Source: Rana temporaria (lineage: Eukaryota > Chordata > Amphibia > Anura > Ranidae). Taken from it: a stretch of DNA of 64,000 bases. Positions 55,101-61,735 of this stretch are shown here, piece by piece. The stretch is taken from the NCBI RefSeq assembly GCF_905171775.1, contig NC_053489.1, positions 325,355,972-325,419,971 of the forward strand. Direction: 5' to 3'. Each line of letters starts with the position of its first letter. Position 1 is the stretch's first letter. The translations under genes and the position numbers were made by a program. The notes beneath the pieces are model-generated. The model saw only the letters and a list, made by a program, of their open reading frames with translations, had not been told where the DNA came from and ran no database searches.

Positions 55101-57911
55101 ATGCTAAAGCTCAGTCACAACCTCAGTGCAAGTGGAATGCATGTGTGTTAGCACAACACATGAAAATGCATGTGGATTGCGCTGTGGTGCTGCAATGCTG
55201 TTAGATCATTTTGTTCAATACATTTGTATTATTTTCGACAAGCTGAATGATACATAGTAACGAAAATAAATGGTCATGCTTACAGAAGCCAACATAACAT
55301 TGGAGAATAACATACTGTAACAAGGCATTACGTGTTGCAGTTAGATCTTAATGTCACCCAAACGTACCATGCCAACACATATTCATTTTAGCGCATCACA
55401 ACACACAGTAGCACACTACAGGGCATTGTGATGCACTGCCTTTAAAAAAAATAGTACATACAGTACACCTTTTTTGTTGCATTTTAGCACACTCGGGAGT
55501 CCAGTCAAATGAATGGCTGGCCATATGCAAGGCACGTTAACACAGTTCATGTTATTGCACCACAAAGGTGTGAATGTAGTCTAATGTGTAATATTAGTTT
55601 TAGTGACATCATTTCAGGCTAAACACCAATATCCACTTCACCAAAATGACTTGCTTGATGGAACATTAGTATAAAGATCTGCAGACCACACTGACTATTC
55701 TGTAAGAAAATGAGTGATTGTAAGAAGAAAAACTGTGACAGGTAATGTGTTTTCAGGAGGTAAATAGTTGCTGTTCAGTTGAGTTCAGTGTTGCAACTAG
55801 GATTGCCACCTTTTCTCTTTGCCACCTTGCCTCTACATTTACAGAGGCCAAGGGAAAATGCAAAACACGGCACAATTGTGCCACATTTTTGTGGTAGTTA
55901 TGCCACGTTTTGCATTTTCCTGCGTTCCTATCCTGAACTCAAGTCTTCCGTATTCAGGAGAGGGAGGTTAAAGCTCACCTAAACGCGGTAGCTCCTAAAC
56001 TCTGCTAAAAGCCTATGTCCCGGATTCACGTAGCACTTCCGCCGACGTATCTACAGATACGCCGCGTAAGTGTAAATGTGCGCCGTTGTATCTATGCGTC
56101 GTGCCCATAGAACTAGATACGCCTGAAAATAGGCTTCCTCCGACCGACGTAACTTTCCTACGCCGGCGTATCTTGGGCACATATTTACGCTGGCCGTCTC
56201 ATTGCAAATATGCAAATGAGGGAGATACGGCGATTCACGAACGTAATTGCACCCGGCGCATAATATACACCGTTTACGTAAGGCGTACGTCCGGCGTAAA
56301 GTTATTCCACATATAGGAGGCGCATCCCATGCAAAGGTATGGACGACGGAACAGCCGTTGTATTTTATGTTGTTTACGTAGTACTACGTGAATAGGGCTG
56401 GGCGTAGGTTACGTTCAGTGATTCGACGTATCTTAGGTGTTCGTTCCGACGTGATTCTGAGCATGCGCACTGGGAAGCGTCCACGGGACGGCGCATGCGC
56501 CGTTCGTTCGGCCCATCATTTGCATGGGGTCATGGTTCATTTAAATGGATCACGCCCACCTTCCACCTACTTTGAATTAGGCGGGCTTACGCCGACGATT
56601 TTACGTTACGCCAGCGCAACGTTGGGAGCATTTGCATTGTGAATTGTGTGCTTGCCTCTCTGCTTTACGTCGGCGTAGCGCATATGAGATGCGCTACGCC
56701 CGCCTAAAAATGCACCAATCTACCTGAATCCGGCCCTATGTGTACATTGACACATAGGGGTTGATTTACTAAAGTCAAATAGACTGTGCACTTTGCAACG
56801 GAAGTGCAGCTGCTCCAGAGCTTAGAAAATAAGTTTAAGCTTGGCAAAGAATACCCAATCACGTGCAAGGAAAATAAAAATAAAAACAGCATTTTTGCTT
56901 GCACATGATTGGTTGACGGAAGTCAGCAGAGCTTCTCTGCTCATCTACTAAACTCTGGAGCAACAGCTCTCGCATCTTTTTTTTACTGGTCAGACTAATA
57001 AAATATTGGCCAGATGGCACACCTAGTTGTAGCAATGGTAACATAAATAAATCTCAGTTGCGATCAGTGATATACCATTTCCATCTATAGCCAACCAAAT
57101 GTGTGTCTGCATATGCAGTGGATTGGACCAAAGTTACCGTGTATATTGAAGTGCTATAATAATTTAAAGAACAATATATTTTTTTAAAGCCTTACTCCAG
57201 CCAAAGTATATTATTTAGTATTGGAGAGAGTGGTGAAATGTTGGCATGTCTGTCAGGGTTTTATATCTGCTTATTACCCCCCAGTGGGGAGATTTTACTT
57301 TACATCCTGTCCCTGTAATACCATGACAAAAATGGGAGAAGTTGTCCCTGGAAGGCACACATAGCAATAAAAACATTGGGGTTGTTTTACTAAAGGCAAA
57401 TAGATTGTGCACTTTGCAAAGTGCAGTTGCACTCTGCAAGTGCAATTGCATCAGAACTTAGTAAATGAGGTAAACCTTCACTTTGCAAATAGTACCCAAT
57501 CACGTGCAAGAAAAAAATAAAAAACAATAAAAGCATTTTTGCTTGCATATGATTGGATGATGGAAGTCAGCAGAGCTTCTGCTCATTTACTAAGCTCTGG
57601 AGCAACTGCTCTTGCAGAGTTCACAGTCTATTTCCCTTTAGTAAATAACCCCATTGTCCCTGTTTTTGTCTGTTTTTTTATATAAAGTGGGAGATTGTTT
57701 ACTCTGATAATTGTTTATGATCATTAACATATTACGTGTCTTACTTGTACAAATCAGTACCGCGGTGACTCATTTGTGGTTGTTTGTCATTTCACAGGGG
57801 AAGCTGAAGTACCATGAACACATCACTAAAGGCTTTGACAACATACCCTGTGCATTTATTGGAATGCTGAAAGGAGATAACATTGGCAAAGCAATAATTA
57901 CAGCAAAGTAA
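27995..57911 (+). CDS. ptgr1: Prostaglandin reductase 1 (NADPH-dependent), nine coding exons
   Basis: The coding sequence joins 27995-28100, 28939-28984, 31459-31518, 33237-33404, 37837-37954, 45033-45188, 46749-46854, 50785-50903 and 57798-57911. It gives 330 residues plus stop, close to the usual length of the family. All introns are GT-AG and every junction keeps frame. The protein is a cytosolic medium-chain reductase: an N-terminal catalytic fold (SVDPYM at 45-50, PGWTTHS-like at about 91-97), then a Rossmann fold with AAGAVG at 151-156. Lys179 and Tyr194 lie where the family contacts NADPH, and a conserved GMLKGDNIGK lies near the C-terminus. It reduces the C13-C14 double bond of 15-oxo-prostaglandins and enals, and oxidises leukotriene B4 at C12. 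No frameshift or stop is seen, so it is probably functional. A PTGR1-like paralogue cannot be excluded. Confidence 0.95.
28348..28673. mobile_element. Palindromic MITE in ptgr1 intron 1
   Basis: Left end ATGCCCTGTACACACAACCG and right end CTCGTGTGTACAAAGCAT are inverted. The interior holds TTCCGTCGGA/TCCGACGGA blocks. Confidence 0.8.
28939..28984 (+). CDS. ptgr1: ptgr1 coding exon 2 (residues 36-51)
   Basis: A 46-nt exon between CGCGACAG and donor GTAAGA. It encodes EVLMEAECFSVDPYM plus two bases of Arg51. SVDPYM is the most conserved motif of the N-terminal domain. Confidence 0.95.
29016..29429. mobile_element. TTAA-type element, right end lost, intron 2
   Basis: Related to the complete copy at 51280-51672: both share GTGATTGGCTAGAG-like, CACTCCCGCGCATGCGCACG and ATATCTCCTAAAC blocks. 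It starts GCGGTTGTAAACCC after TTAA (29012-29015). The matching GGGTTTACAACC end is missing; it stops at GTAAGCCTTATTATAGGC, where the next element begins. Confidence 0.75.
29434..29862. mobile_element. Palindromic MITE (GGCCCATACACATGATC) in intron 2
   Basis: The termini GGCCCATACACATGATCGGA and CCCATCGTGTGTATGAGGCT are imperfect inverts, with TTAA at 29430-29433 and 29863-29866. The interior has TCCGACAACA-like inverted blocks. Confidence 0.75.
29866..31458. other. ptgr1 intron 2, remainder
   Basis: The first 180 bp hold inverted CAGTTTCCGGTCAGTTTC copies and a GGTGTGAACTGACCC end typical of a MITE fragment. No termini or genes are recognised in 30060-31458. Confidence 0.4.
31459..31518 (+). 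CDS. ptgr1: ptgr1 coding exon 3 (residues 51-71)
   Basis: A 60-nt exon between acceptor TTGTACTAG and donor GTAACA. It encodes PYSKRMMKEGDIMMGTQVA flanked by split Arg codons. Without it the protein would lack the EGD.M.G.QVA segment common to the family, so the exon is real although short. Confidence 0.93.
31956..32290. mobile_element. Degenerate MITE fragment in intron 3
   Basis: Starts GGTGGCCACACGATAAGAAT and contains repeated ATTTTCGTA and TTTCGTACGA phrases like those of palindromic MITEs. The right end could not be placed. The rest of intron 3 (32290-33236) shows nothing recognisable. Confidence 0.5.
33237..33404 (+). CDS. ptgr1: ptgr1 coding exon 4 (residues 71-127)
   Basis: Lies between acceptor TACATCTTTAG and donor GTGAGT. 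It encodes VLESKDAAFPVGSY, GWTTHSVS and SLALGTIGMPG, spanning the end of the catalytic fold. Confidence 0.96.
33866..34340 (+). mobile_element. Tc1-like element, left end and transposase start
   Basis: The outer and inner repeats GCATACCCTGG (33891) and ACATACCCTGG (34070) form the IR/DR layout of Tc1 elements. At about 34250-34338 the frame reads DNVIKLYKDGKGYKKISKALNMP, the first helix-turn-helix of a Tc1 transposase. It is broken at 34340 by other repeats and resumes at 35593. Confidence 0.8.
34341..34577. repeat. AT-rich repeat fragment with ACTGCGCTAT motifs
   Basis: Contains GGAAAAATACTGCGCTCCC and AAGAAAAACTGCGCTATAAACC phrases, resembling 61080-61140. It is inserted in the Tc1-like transposase region. 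The class is not recognised. Confidence 0.45.
34778..35195. repeat. 26-bp minisatellite, about 16 copies
   Basis: The unit CATTACATGCCCCCACAGTG plus CCATCA recurs at 26-bp spacing. Later units carry CTTGCC instead of CATGCC. Since 78 bp is three units, long open frames appear in it, but they are not genes. Confidence 0.95.
35252..35484. repeat. 233-bp near-perfect palindrome
   Basis: The left arm starts CATGATTTCAAAGCC and the right arm ends GGCTTTGAAATCATG. Arms of about 112 bp match with a few differences around a short centre near GTCCGAGGAT. Each arm contains ATTGGCGGAACAC-like CCAAT sequence. Confidence 0.92.
35593..35905 (+). pseudogene. Tc1-like transposase fragment (continuation)
   Basis: Decayed frames contain GRPRKYAATTDGRFAQDTKKTP-like and TILEQKRAAWLSYQKEA-like peptides, following the helix-turn-helix region at 34250-34338. 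Stops and shifts are present, and no catalytic DDE motifs remain. Confidence 0.6.
35920..36330 (-). pseudogene. Second Tc1-like transposase fragment, opposite orientation
   Basis: On the minus strand the frame at about 36185-36290 reads IVIKLYKDGKGYKEISKAINMS, the same helix-turn-helix as at 34250. Sequence from 35930 to 36130 mirrors 35640-35850 in reverse, for example CAAGTTGCC/AGCTGCAT neighbours. The two copies therefore form an inverted pair. Confidence 0.75.
36331..37836. other. ptgr1 intron 4, 3' part: no gene seen
   Basis: Short (TTA)n at 36536-36556. A GGGCCCATTCACACTTGTGCA phrase at 37221 resembles MITE termini. Otherwise nothing recognisable before the exon 5 acceptor. Confidence 0.4.
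37837..37954 (+). CDS. ptgr1: ptgr1 coding exon 5 (residues 127-166)
   Basis: Lies between acceptor CCAAACAG and donor GTGAGT. It encodes LTAYFGLREI and the glycine-rich nucleotide-binding NGAAGAVGSIAGQIGK. Confidence 0.96.
38781..39589. mobile_element. hAT MITE with perfect 8-bp TSD
   Basis: The ends CAGGGGTGTCCAAA and TTTGGACATGCCTG are inverted and typical of hAT (Charlie-like) elements. GCCTAAAC flanks both sides (38773-38780 and 39590-39597). It itself contains a TACCGTATTT..GGCGTATAA terminus at 38951 and a complete 3-bp-TSD MITE at 39018-39365. Confidence 0.95.
39018..39365. mobile_element. CpG-rich palindromic MITE, TTA TSD, nested in hAT
   Basis: Perfect inverted ends GGGGCAGATCCAC and GTGGATCTGCCCC, with TTA at 39015-39017 and 39366-39368. 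Same family type as 18448-19165. Confidence 0.93.
39890..40798 (-). mobile_element. TTAA-type element in reverse orientation
   Basis: It reads inward from TTAA (40799-40802) as CCACTTGTC, and its far end carries the reverse complement of the GTGATAAAATACCACCAAAG block (about 39975-40045). Together with 38085-39889 it makes a head-to-head pair. (CA)n lies at 40591-40607. Confidence 0.75.
41278..41718. mobile_element. Palindromic MITE (ATGCCCCGTACACACCATC) in intron 5
   Basis: Ends ATGCCCCGTACACACCATCA and TGATGGTGTGTACGCGGCAT are inverts with TA-rich flanks. Internal AAAACGTC/GACGTTTT blocks repeat. Related in design to 14971-15517. Confidence 0.88.
41739..42234. mobile_element. Complete TTAA-flanked MITE in intron 5
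   Basis: TTAA at 41735-41738 and 42235-42238. The ends AGTGTTACTAAACCC and GGGTTTAGTAACACG are inverts. It serves as reference for the copy interrupted by the hAT element at 14641. Confidence 0.93.
42290..42656. repeat. Degenerate tandem repeat and (CT)n
   Basis: Loose copies of a CATTGGTGCTCAGTGGGG-like phrase, about eight, spaced 35-45 bp, followed by (CT)n at 42637-42652. Confidence 0.65.
42753..43566. repeat. Element with 55-bp inverted ends (AAGCTTGTCC)
   Basis: The left block (42753-42808) and right block (43504-43566) are inverted copies: TACAATTTTTAAGGACAAGC against GCTTGTCCTGAAAAATTGTA. The interior (about 700 bp) shows no coding frame. This could be two copies of one repeat inserted head to head rather than a single element. 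Confidence 0.55.
43645..44349. mobile_element. CpG-rich palindromic MITE, TTT TSD
   Basis: Ends GGGCCAGATCCACAAA and TTTGTGGATCTGGCCC are inverted, with TTT at 43642-43644 and 44350-44352. Many ACGTC/GACGT and CGCCG motifs. Same family type as 18448-19165. Confidence 0.93.
44350..45032. other. End of ptgr1 intron 5: no gene seen
   Basis: Single-copy-like sequence with an imperfect inverted region around 44680-44900, CCACATAGCCAGTGTAG against CTACACTGGCTCCGTGGG. No other structure was recognised. Confidence 0.4.
45033..45188 (+). CDS. ptgr1: ptgr1 coding exon 6 (residues 167-218)
   Basis: Lies between acceptor GTGTGTCTTAG and donor GTATGT; both ends are in phase 0. It encodes GCKVVGSAGSDDK with the Lys that favours NADPH over NADH, then the GFDEAFNY and YDCYFEN segments. 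Confidence 0.96.
45958..46357. mobile_element. TTAA-flanked MITE in ptgr1 intron 6
   Basis: TTAA at 45954-45957 and 46358-46361. The ends AGGATCACTAAAGGAA and TTCCTTTAGTGACCCT are inverted. No coding frame. Confidence 0.9.
46749..46854 (+). CDS. ptgr1: ptgr1 coding exon 7 (residues 219-254)
   Basis: Lies between acceptor TTCATGTAG and donor GTAAAG. It starts VGGYFADVALQQM and includes FGRIAVCGAIALYN. The following loop (DEVPRKG) is less Pro-rich than I recall for mammals. Confidence 0.95.
47090..47480 (-). pseudogene. Copia-like gag fragment in ptgr1 intron 7
   Basis: On the minus strand from ATG at about 47480 the frame reads MASGSDVKFAITKLN and IYQLWKFK. After one shift near 47412 it continues KDDLWQVQITEDWHRKDRQ, VIISLLVEDDQLIHI and TAKGMWTSLQKLHE. 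The pattern (W..D..A...I...V.D..L..I....TAKE.W..L) is that of UBN2/copia-type Gag. A stop near 47204 is followed by more coding-like sequence (LEEGQHMCDHVKAMLEIR). No protease, integrase or reverse transcriptase follows. Confidence 0.72.
47641..47852 (-). mobile_element. Possible LTR of the copia-like fragment
   Basis: On the minus strand the block begins TGTTGAAATAAGC and ends GCATGATTCA, with a TATA-like ACTATATATGCA about 40 bp in. A GGTTATGGGTCCC stretch just inside could be a primer-binding region. It sits about 160 bp upstream of the gag start, as expected. No second LTR was found, so the call is tentative. Confidence 0.4.
47853..48455. other. No gene seen (intron 7)
   Basis: AT-rich, apparently single-copy sequence with no recognisable termini. 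Confidence 0.35.
48456..48835. repeat. Interspersed repeat with GCGACGCGTTTC motif
   Basis: Contains GGCGCCTCTGGGTG, CTGCTTCATCAGAAGGAGG and GTGCGACGCGTTTCAGAGTC. The CACGCGTTTC-type phrase and nearby CTTCATCAG are common in amphibian interspersed repeats, but I cannot name the class. An imperfect repeat of TTACTTGTCTAGGTTGTGTGA flanks it (about 48440 and 48826). Confidence 0.5.
49465..49775. mobile_element. Degenerate MITE, relative of 57376-57654
   Basis: Left TTATTTATTAAAGGAATAGG and right TTCTTTAGTAAATAAACCC are inverts of the type seen at 57376-57654. Internal GATTGGATGAACG and TTTGCG phrases also match in order. Confidence 0.7.
49776..50784. other. End of ptgr1 intron 7
   Basis: A GCTGGGCATACATACATAC phrase at about 50056 begins a partial repeat. 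Otherwise no gene or terminal repeat is seen before the exon 8 acceptor. Confidence 0.35.
50785..50903 (+). CDS. ptgr1: ptgr1 coding exon 8 (residues 254-293)
   Basis: Lies between acceptor CTTTCTTGCAG and donor GTAAGT. It encodes FKQLRMEGFTVQRW, typical of the substrate-pocket helix, and ends VQWVVE in phase 0. Confidence 0.95.
51280..51672. mobile_element. Complete TTAA-flanked element in intron 8
   Basis: TTAA at 51276-51279 and 51673-51676. The left end AGAGGAAGTAACCCC and right end GGGTTTACAACCACT are imperfect inverts. It contains GCGCATGCGCACG and an ATATCTCCTAAAC/GTTTAAGAGATAT hairpin, shared with 29016-29429. Confidence 0.75.
51984..53498. mobile_element. hAT element with perfect 8-bp TSD and internal minisatellite
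   Basis: Ends CAGTGGCGTCACTAG and CTAGCAACGCCACTG are inverted, and ATGCCCCC flanks both sides (51976-51983 and 53499-53506). GGTGTCACC phrases repeat near both ends. A second hAT-like terminus, CAGGGGCGTACCTAGA, begins at 52234, so another element is nested inside. The rest is a minisatellite. No transposase. Confidence 0.93.
52380..53395. repeat. 34-36-bp minisatellite, about 29 copies
   Basis: The unit is close to GGACCCCTTTACATTACACA then GCACCCTGCATCACT (35 bp). Units alternate CATCACT with CACCTCT, and blocks of several units recur (for example CTCATAGCCCCCTGCACC at 52493, 52587 and 52755). The single long open frame across it is a by-product. Confidence 0.93.
53543..54692. mobile_element. 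GGGTTACC MITE split by a TTAA element
   Basis: The left half (53543-53668) and right half (54657-54692) match the intact MITE at 26650-26814. TA flanks both ends (53541-53542 and 54693-54694). The interruption at its TTAA is the element below. Confidence 0.92.
53673..54652 (-). mobile_element. TTAA-flanked element inserted in the MITE
   Basis: TTAA at 53669-53672 and 54653-54656. The ends CCACTTGCTTACTGGG and CTCAAGTGG are short inverts. Reverse-complement orientation relative to 26195-27505, with the shared ATTTGATCACCTCTG block at 53833. Confidence 0.92.
54695..56016. other. ptgr1 intron 8, middle: no gene seen
   Basis: No termini or frames recognised. GCATTTTCATGTG and TAGCACAAC-like phrases around 55130-55560 may be a degraded repeat. 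Confidence 0.35.
56017..56736. mobile_element. CpG-rich palindromic MITE, TAT TSD
   Basis: Left end GTCCCGGATTCACG and right end CTGAATCCGGCCC are inverts with two changes, with TAT at 56014-56016 and 56737-56739. Interior motifs GCGCATGCGCCG and TACGCCGGCGTA. Full-length relative of the split copy at 58213-60262. Confidence 0.9.
56756..56990. mobile_element. MITE copy (GGGTTGATTTACTAAAG)
   Basis: Begins GGGGTTGATTTACTAAAG and shares CCCAATCACGTGCAAG, TTTTTGCTTGCA and AGTCAGCAGAGCTTCT in the same order as 57376-57654. Its right terminus is lost after CTCGCATC. Confidence 0.82.
57376..57654. mobile_element. Complete MITE 150 bp upstream of ptgr1 exon 9
   Basis: Ends GGGGTTGTTTTACTAAAGGC and CCCTTTAGTAAATAACCCC are inverts. 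A TGCAGTTGCACT/AGTGCAATTGCA hairpin lies inside. Confidence 0.85.
57798..57911 (+). CDS. ptgr1: ptgr1 coding exon 9 (residues 294-330 and stop)
   Basis: Acceptor CATTTCACAG, then GKLKYHEHITKGFDN and GMLKGDNIGKAIITAK, then TAA at 57909-57911. It continues into a 3' untranslated region of about 250 bp. Confidence 0.96.
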   Translation, partial: GKLKYHEHITKGFDNIPCAFIGMLKGDNIGKAIITAK

Positions 57912-58140
57912 TGTTGGCTGCGGAAAGTGACAAACAATGGTTTATGTTCAGCCACAGATGCTTTCTGTATAATAGGGCCATTTTATAAAGGTCAAAATTG
58001 CTATTTTGTCATTTCCTTTTCATTAGAAATATGGATTCTGCTCTTTTATAATATTCTGTTCCTCTCTGTGCGGGGCCTATGGCCCCTTTTCTTTTGGAAG
58101 TGTAACAACACCTGAGTTCTTTGTACTATGAAAAAAATGT

Positions 58141-58146
58141 AATAAA
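58141..58146 (+). terminator. ptgr1: ptgr1 polyadenylation signal
   Basis: AATAAA occurs 230 bp after the stop codon and is followed by an A-rich stretch. It is the only canonical signal before the MITE at 58213. Confidence 0.7.
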
Positions 58147-58657
58147 ATATATTTTAAAAAAAATGGATTCTGAAAGTTTTACCTGGTAAGAAAGGTCTGT
58201 AGGAAAGTTCTGGGGTCAGATTCAGAGAGATCGGCGCATCTTTAGATAGGCGTAGCGCATCTCATATGCGCTACGCCATCGTAACATTGAGAGGCAAGTA
58301 CAGTATTCACAAAGCACTTGCTCCCATATGTACGCCAGCGTAACATAAATGGGCCGGCGTAAGCCCACGTAATTCAAAGTAGCAAGGCAGTGGGCGTGTT
58401 GTATTATAATGAATCGTGACCCCATGTAAATGAAGGACCGAACGAACAGCGCATGCACACACATGCTCAGAATCACGTCGAATTTACTCCCTAAGATACG
58501 CCGGGTCCATTAATGCGACGTGAACGTAACCTACGCCCAGCCCCATTCACGTACGACTTACGTAAACAACGTAAAATACAACGGCTGTTCCGACGTTTCC
58601 GACGTCCATACCTTTGCATTACTTGCGCCTCATATAGCAGTGGTAACTTTACGCCGG

Positions 58658-59954
58658 TATAGGGTTAGAAGACTTAGAAGATATCAGGTACATCTGATTA
58701 TACAGGCTAAGAATATGCTTAGTATCGATTTGTAGCATGTTGCTTTCCTTTTTTTTTTTCTTTTTCTGTTTGTACAATGCTAGATGGTTACCTGTTAAAA
58801 TAATTGTCTGATGTATAAGTCATCTAAGGCCCTTTTCACACTACAAAATAAATCCGTTTTAATAATCCGTTTTAAAATCCGTCAGATAATGTTAAAAAAC
58901 GGAAGTTATACGTCCTTTATAAAATATCATTAAAGTCTATGGGATTTTTTTATGTTCCGTAAAGATCCGTAATAGTCCGTTATAACATACGGACGTTAGT
59001 TATAACGGAATATGTGACGGGTCTTGCACTATTTTTTGTCAATTTTTTGTCCGTTGCAAGTAACGGATATATTAACGTCCGTTATATTTTAACATTGAAG
59101 TCTATGGCACATGGACGTTAGTAAATGTCTCCGTAAATGTCCGTTATGTTAACGGACGTTAATTTTACTGAGCATGGATATTCAGGGGAACCCCGCTGTC
59201 AATTTAAAACAAAAATTACGTGCGGTTCCCGGTAAATATCCATAACCAGACCCTTCAGGTCTGGTATGGATATTCAGGGGAACCCCGCCGTCAATTTAAA
59301 ACAAAAATGACGTGCGGTTCCCCCTAAATATCCATAACCAGACCCATTATCCGAGCACGTTGACCTGGCCGGCCGCAGAAAAGAGGGGGGGACAGAGTGC
59401 GGCCCCCCTCTCTCCTGAACCGCACCAGGCCACATGCCCTCAACATGGGGAGGATGTCCCCATGTTGATGGGGACAAGGGTCTCATCCCCACAACCCTTG
59501 CCCGGTGGTTGTGGGGGTATGCGGGCGGGAGGTTTATCAGAATCTGGAAGACCCCTTTAACAATGGTCAACGGCCAGGTCAACGTGCTCGGATAATGGGT
59601 CTGGTTATGGATATTTAGGGGGAACCGCACGTCATTTTTGTTTTAAATTGACGGCGGGGTTCCCCTGAATATCCATACGACTTCTGGAGCTGGACTTCAA
59701 GAAAGGGTGAAATGTTTTTTATTAACGGACGTTATAAAAGGAATGATATAACGGATGTATACGGATATATACGGATAAACATTATCCGTTTTCAATAAAG
59801 GAAGAATGGTAAAATATTTATCCGTATGTATCCGTTATTAAATCCGTTAATAAACGTCCGTTAATAGGTGTAATACGGATATTATAAAACGGACATACAA
59901 TCCATAGTGTGAAAGAAGCCTTAAAATCAAATAAAAAAAAATTAAGTAAAAAAA
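58658..59954 (+). mobile_element. Retroposon-like insertion with A-rich tail and 13-bp TSD
   Basis: AACTTTACGCCGG stands on both sides (58645-58657 and 59955-59967). Removing the block restores the MITE. Excluding a further MITE nested inside it, the inserted sequence is about 200 bp and ends in an A-rich tail. This is the signature of LINE-mediated retroposition (SINE or processed transcript). The source is not recognised; a short frame ends LIIQAKNMLSIDL then stop at about 58733-58735. Confidence 0.7.
58827..59920. mobile_element. Palindromic MITE (AGGCCCTTTTCACACTA) nested in the retroposon
   Basis: The ends AGGCCCTTTTCACACTA and TAGTGTGAAAGAAGCCT are inverts with TA flanks. The interior has many AATCCGTT/AACGGA phrases. 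It also contains a long inverted repeat: 59259-59360 pairs with 59560-59680, both carrying GGATATT and GGTCTGGTTATGGATA-type sequence. A third copy at 59169-59258 lies in direct orientation to the left arm. Confidence 0.87.
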
Positions 59955-60262
59955 AACTTTACGCCGGACGTACGCCTTACGTAAACGGCGTAGGTTAATA
60001 CGACGGGCGCAAGTACGTTCGTGAATCGGCGTATCTAGGTAATTTGCATATTTGACGCGTAAATCTACGGAAGCGCCCCTTGCGGCCAGCGTAAATATGC
60101 ACCCAAGATACGACGGCGTAGGAGACTTACGTTGGCCGTATCATGGCAAAATTCAGGCGTATCTGATTTCCAGAATACGCGTATAGATACGACGGCGCAC
60201 ATTTGGACTTACGACGGCGTATCTGGAGATACGTCGTCGTAAGTCCTTTCTGAATCCGGCCC

Positions 60263-61080
60263 ATAGAGTCTACAGAATTGTATATATATTGATCAATCCT
60301 GATGTACTGACAGCCTCCCATTTCTTGAGGCTTGAAAATGTCAAAACAGTACACATATCCCCTATATAACTCATTTTTGGAAAGTAGACAGTCCAAGGTA
60401 TTTAAAAAGAGGCATGGCAAGTTTTTTGAAGTTGTCATTTTTTTATCAAAATTTGGGGGAAAATGAAGAGATAAAAAAAAATTGTTTTTTTTTACATACT
60501 GTCACCAGTGCCATACAGCATCATCATATAACTGGTGTGGTGGTGATCAGGCATACTGAGAGGTGACAGTATGTAAAAAAAATTATAATAATAGTAATAT
60601 ATTTTTTAACAAATGTAAATATTGATTTATTTTTTTATTACTTTTTTTAAAAAAATGTTACAATTGTTTACGTTTGAGTTTTTTTTTACATAGTGTGACC
60701 AGAGCAGTACAGTGTTACCATGGTAACACTTTACTACTCTGGGGAAGTGATCAGGGTTTTTTTTTCTTACACACTATGATTGCTTATAACAGTAATAATC
60801 ACTGTTATATGCACCCATTTCTTATGAATAAATCCATTCATATCAATGTGTATTTTTGTGATTAGCTGTGTATAGCCACATCTAATCACATGGTACAGAT
60901 GGGCTGATTGGCCATGTCTGTACCATGTGATCACTGTGACCAATCACAGAAAGCAAAACAATAGTACATAATGAATGGAAAAAATTGGTAAAAACCACGC
61001 TAAAAGGGAAAAAAACAACTGTAACACAGATTACAGTATATTCAATTTGGGAGGTTCGATTAGCATGTAAACAATCGGTA
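60263..61080. other. No gene seen; short hairpins
   Basis: TACTGTCACC and GGTGACAGTA at 60497-60577 and GTGTTACCATGGTAACAC at 60711-60728 form inverted pairs. A/T-rich runs separate them. No terminal repeats could be matched. Confidence 0.4.
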
Positions 61081-61735
61081 CAAGAGCAAAAACTAATAAA
61101 AAGGAAAAATCGCGCTACCCCTTAACCAAGTGAAAACTAAATAAAAAAATCACCAAATTAAGAGTGTCAAAGGAACACAAACGGTAATATATAGATATGT
61201 AACCAATGACTTATGATAACATATCAAATGTGTCACTATTAATGAATAAGTAGTGAAAAACATCAGTTGCCATAAAAAATCACATATCAAACAATAAACG
61301 TGTCAATAGTGATATGTTGCAAAAAACAAAAAATTGGCATGAAAATCAGTATATACGAATACTATATAAAAAAATATCAATGTCGATATATGCTGTACAC
61401 CCGTGTTCTGTGCAAAGGTCCAAAATCTGATGAAAACAGTGTGTCCAAACAAAGTGATAAATCCTCCACCAGTGAATAATGAATGATGGCTCCTTACCGA
61501 CTTGCCTTGATCCCTTATGACAGGGGATCGTTAAGCACGTATAATTAGAAGTCTCACTCCCACAATGCAGATCAGGAAAAATCAATCTTAAATCAGTGGA
61601 TCTCATCCAGCGTGAAGTTGCAAATCACCAGTATAAGTACCCAACCTTAACACCAGGATCAGTAGACATCTTGATAGATGATTGTGGTGGATGAATCTTG
61701 CTAGCTCTGCCTGACAGTGTCAGACAGAGCTAGCA
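61081..61735. repeat. AT-rich interspersed repeat fragment
   Basis: Carries GGAAAAATCGCGCTACCCC, like the fragment at 34341-34577, and loose CATATCAAA and GTGTCAATAGTG repeats. The perfect palindrome TTGCTAGCTCTG..CAGAGCTAGCAA lies at 61699-61737. Confidence 0.5.

Larger units (their letters stand above)
58213..60262. mobile_element. CpG-rich palindromic MITE split by a retroposon-like insertion
   Basis: Left end GGGTCAGATTCAGAGA and right end CTTTCTGAATCCGGCCC are inverts with two changes. The two halves (58213-58657 and 59955-60262) align to the uninterrupted copy at 56017-56736. No clear 3-bp target duplication remains. Confidence 0.85.

Noticed and set aside
58520..58735. 71-codon frame ending QAKNMLSIDL as a gene
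   Set aside because: Its first two thirds are MITE sequence. Only the end lies in the retroposon-like insertion, so at most the tail could be an unrecognised retrocopy.
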